Source of the DNA: Deltaproteobacteria bacterium RIFCSPLOWO2_12_FULL_60_16
Lineage (GTDB): Bacteria; Desulfobacterota; Binatia; UBA9968
Reading direction: 5' to 3'
DNA length: 6,630 nt
Assembly: GCA_001798565.1 (NCBI GenBank)
Contig: MGSR01000068.1
Coordinates: 1-6,630 of the forward strand
The notes under the pieces are model-generated. The model did not search any database. It was not told the DNA's origin and saw only the letters and a list, made by a program, of their open reading frames with translations. Positions 5,668 through 6,630 of this stretch are shown here, piece by piece (position 1 is the stretch's first letter; the number at the start of each line of letters is the position of its first letter). The position numbers and the translations under genes were made by a program.

Positions 5668-6486
5668 ATGACGGATTCCAAGCGATTGCTGCTATTGGCG
5701 GTTTTTCTCCTTTGCATAGCCGACCCGCTCTACGCGCAATACACCCTGGTCTTAAAAAACGGCAGGCGGATCACCGTCCAGAGCTATCGGGAAGAAGGCG
5801 CTATGATCAAGTTCCCCGGCATGGGAGGCGAGATCGGGATCAGTCGGGACCAGATCCAAACGATCATCAAGGCTGGCGAGGCTGACAGCCGAGGAATGTC
5901 CATTCAGCGATTGGAAGCAACTCCCTCAGCCCCGCCACCGACCACGAGAACAGAGGCAGCTCAGCCTCCCAAGGTTGAGGCTGAAGGCGGGGTGAAGGAG
6001 AAAGCTCTCACTCCCGAAGAGCGGCTCGCCCAAGAAAGAGCCAAGGAAGAAAAGGAATTTCAGAACAAGGTGGGCCAACTCACCGATCAGATCAAGGCCT
6101 TGCGCGACCGTTACGCCGTCGCCACAAGAGGCAGTAGTGGCCCGGAACCGACACTGCTCCAAACAGAGGAGGCCATTAAGGCGCGCACCGATGACTTGAT
6201 GTCGAGGCTGCGGGATACGCAGTTTAACCCTTCAGGACCGAGCGATGCGGGTGGAATAAAACTCTCGACGCCCTCGACCTTTTCCGGGGTCCCGCCGGCC
6301 AGTGTCGAGCACCGCGCGGGAAGAATCCCGCCGCAAGTGGACGTGCCGCGGACAGGCTACAGTAACAAAGAAAAAGAACTTAGCGACTTGAGAAACCAAC
6401 TCAATCAGATCCAGCGCGACAGGGAGAGGCTGATCGAGCAAATGAAGCAGAAGAACTTCGATACCGGTTCTATGTTCCTCGAGTAA
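5668..6486 (+). CDS. Exported protein with short beta-rich head and coiled coils
   Basis: The protein has 272 residues. A typical Sec signal peptide spans 1-23 (KR, a Leu-rich core, then LYA before Gln24). The mature N-terminus (about 24-68) is a compact beta-rich domain reading like YTLVLKNGRRITV, then MIKFPGMGGEIGI and RDQIQTI. It resembles small SH3/Sm-like heads at the start of many secreted hypothetical proteins of deltaproteobacterial-type genomes; that is a recollection, not a search. A Pro/Ala/Thr/Glu linker (about 82-112) precedes a charged helix with coiled-coil character (115-150). A region with many Ser, Pro and Gly residues (183-232) follows, then a second coiled coil (about 233-262) with DLRNQLNQIQRDRERLIEQM. 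The ATG at 5668 gives the signal peptide directly. It diverges from the VWA gene across a 72-bp gap. No enzymatic motif is seen; a periplasmic structural or adaptor role is a guess. Confidence 0.8.
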   Translation: MTDSKRLLLLAVFLLCIADPLYAQYTLVLKNGRRITVQSYREEGAMIKFPGMGGEIGISRDQIQTIIKAGEADSRGMSIQRLEATPSAPPPTTRTEAAQPPKVEAEGGVKEKALTPEERLAQERAKEEKEFQNKVGQLTDQIKALRDRYAVATRGSSGPEPTLLQTEEAIKARTDDLMSRLRDTQFNPSGPSDAGGIKLSTPSTFSGVPPASVEHRAGRIPPQVDVPRTGYSNKEKELSDLRNQLNQIQRDRERLIEQMKQKNFDTGSMFLE

Positions 6487-6501
6487 CCCTGCCTTTGTAG
6501 T

Positions 6502-6586
6502 TCGTGTTCAGGCTTCGACTGAGCTCAGCCGAATGTCCGGCTCGTGTTGGCCCTTCGACAGGCTCAGGACGGTGAGCAGAGTCGAA
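6502..6586. repeat. Two REP-like palindromic repeats 40 bp apart
   Basis: TCGTGTT and CTTCGAC occur at 6502 and 6513, and again exactly 40 bp later at 6542 and 6553; each CTTCGAC is followed closely by CTCAG. The first copy (6514-6533) is a 20-nt palindrome with one mismatch. The second forms a longer hairpin: TTCGAC (6554-6559) with GTCGAA (6581-6586), and inside it GCTCA (6562-6566) with TGAGC (6573-6577) around GGACGG. Sequences of the type CTTCGACAGGCTCAGG are known as dispersed intergenic repeats in many environmental bacteria. The remaining bases of 6487-6630 show no gene. Confidence 0.65.
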
Positions 6587-6630
6587 ACCGTAACGGGCGC
6601 GAGTCACGCTTTCCTTACAGGTAATCAACC

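Noticed and set aside
6587..6630. Possible start of another gene at the right edge
   Set aside because: No start codon with a ribosome site or meaningful frame can be supported in the last 44 bases.

Overview
The window is GC-rich, gene-dense chromosomal DNA from a Gram-negative (diderm) bacterium. The signs are a complete TonB/ExbB/ExbD module, a lipoprotein signal with a canonical lipobox, and several Sec-exported proteins. The mix (EF-hand-loop/hairpin repeat proteins, a short SH3-like 'LKNGRRITV' secreted domain, a scattered CTTCGAC…CTCAG palindromic repeat) is what I would expect from an uncultured deltaproteobacterial-type or neighbouring lineage (Myxococcota, Desulfobacterota, Binatota or NC10-like). 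That placement is an impression; no marker gene in the window settles it.

Layout. (1) 3-4250, plus strand: a compact gene series. A repeat protein truncated at its 5' end overlaps by 4 nt (TTGA) the start of a repeat-bearing lipoprotein. Two bases after that comes a TonB-type energy transducer. A 95-bp AT-rich gap with a dyad and a possible promoter follows, then exbB and exbD 9 nt apart. (2) 4251-4281: a short convergent gap with an inverted repeat. (3) 4282-5595, minus strand: an exported von Willebrand factor A protein with a complete MIDAS metal site. (4) 5596-5667: a divergent promoter gap. (5) 5668-6486, plus strand: an exported protein with a small beta-rich head and coiled coils, possibly made from a leaderless mRNA. 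(6) 6487-6630: noncoding, with two REP-like palindromes 40 bp apart.

How the genes may work together. ExbB and ExbD would form an inner-membrane proton channel that drives the TonB-like protein, whose C-terminal domain would reach across the periplasm. No TonB-dependent receptor is visible. The co-transcribed partners are instead two envelope proteins built from 24-residue units, each a DxNGDGxxD calcium-type loop followed by a beta-hairpin. One is anchored as a lipoprotein with a glycine zipper and a coiled coil. This suggests a dedicated energised envelope machine acting on or through calcium-binding repeat proteins rather than a standard iron-uptake locus; that is inference. The VWA protein next door has its own metal-dependent binding site and may belong to the same envelope function, but it is transcribed separately.
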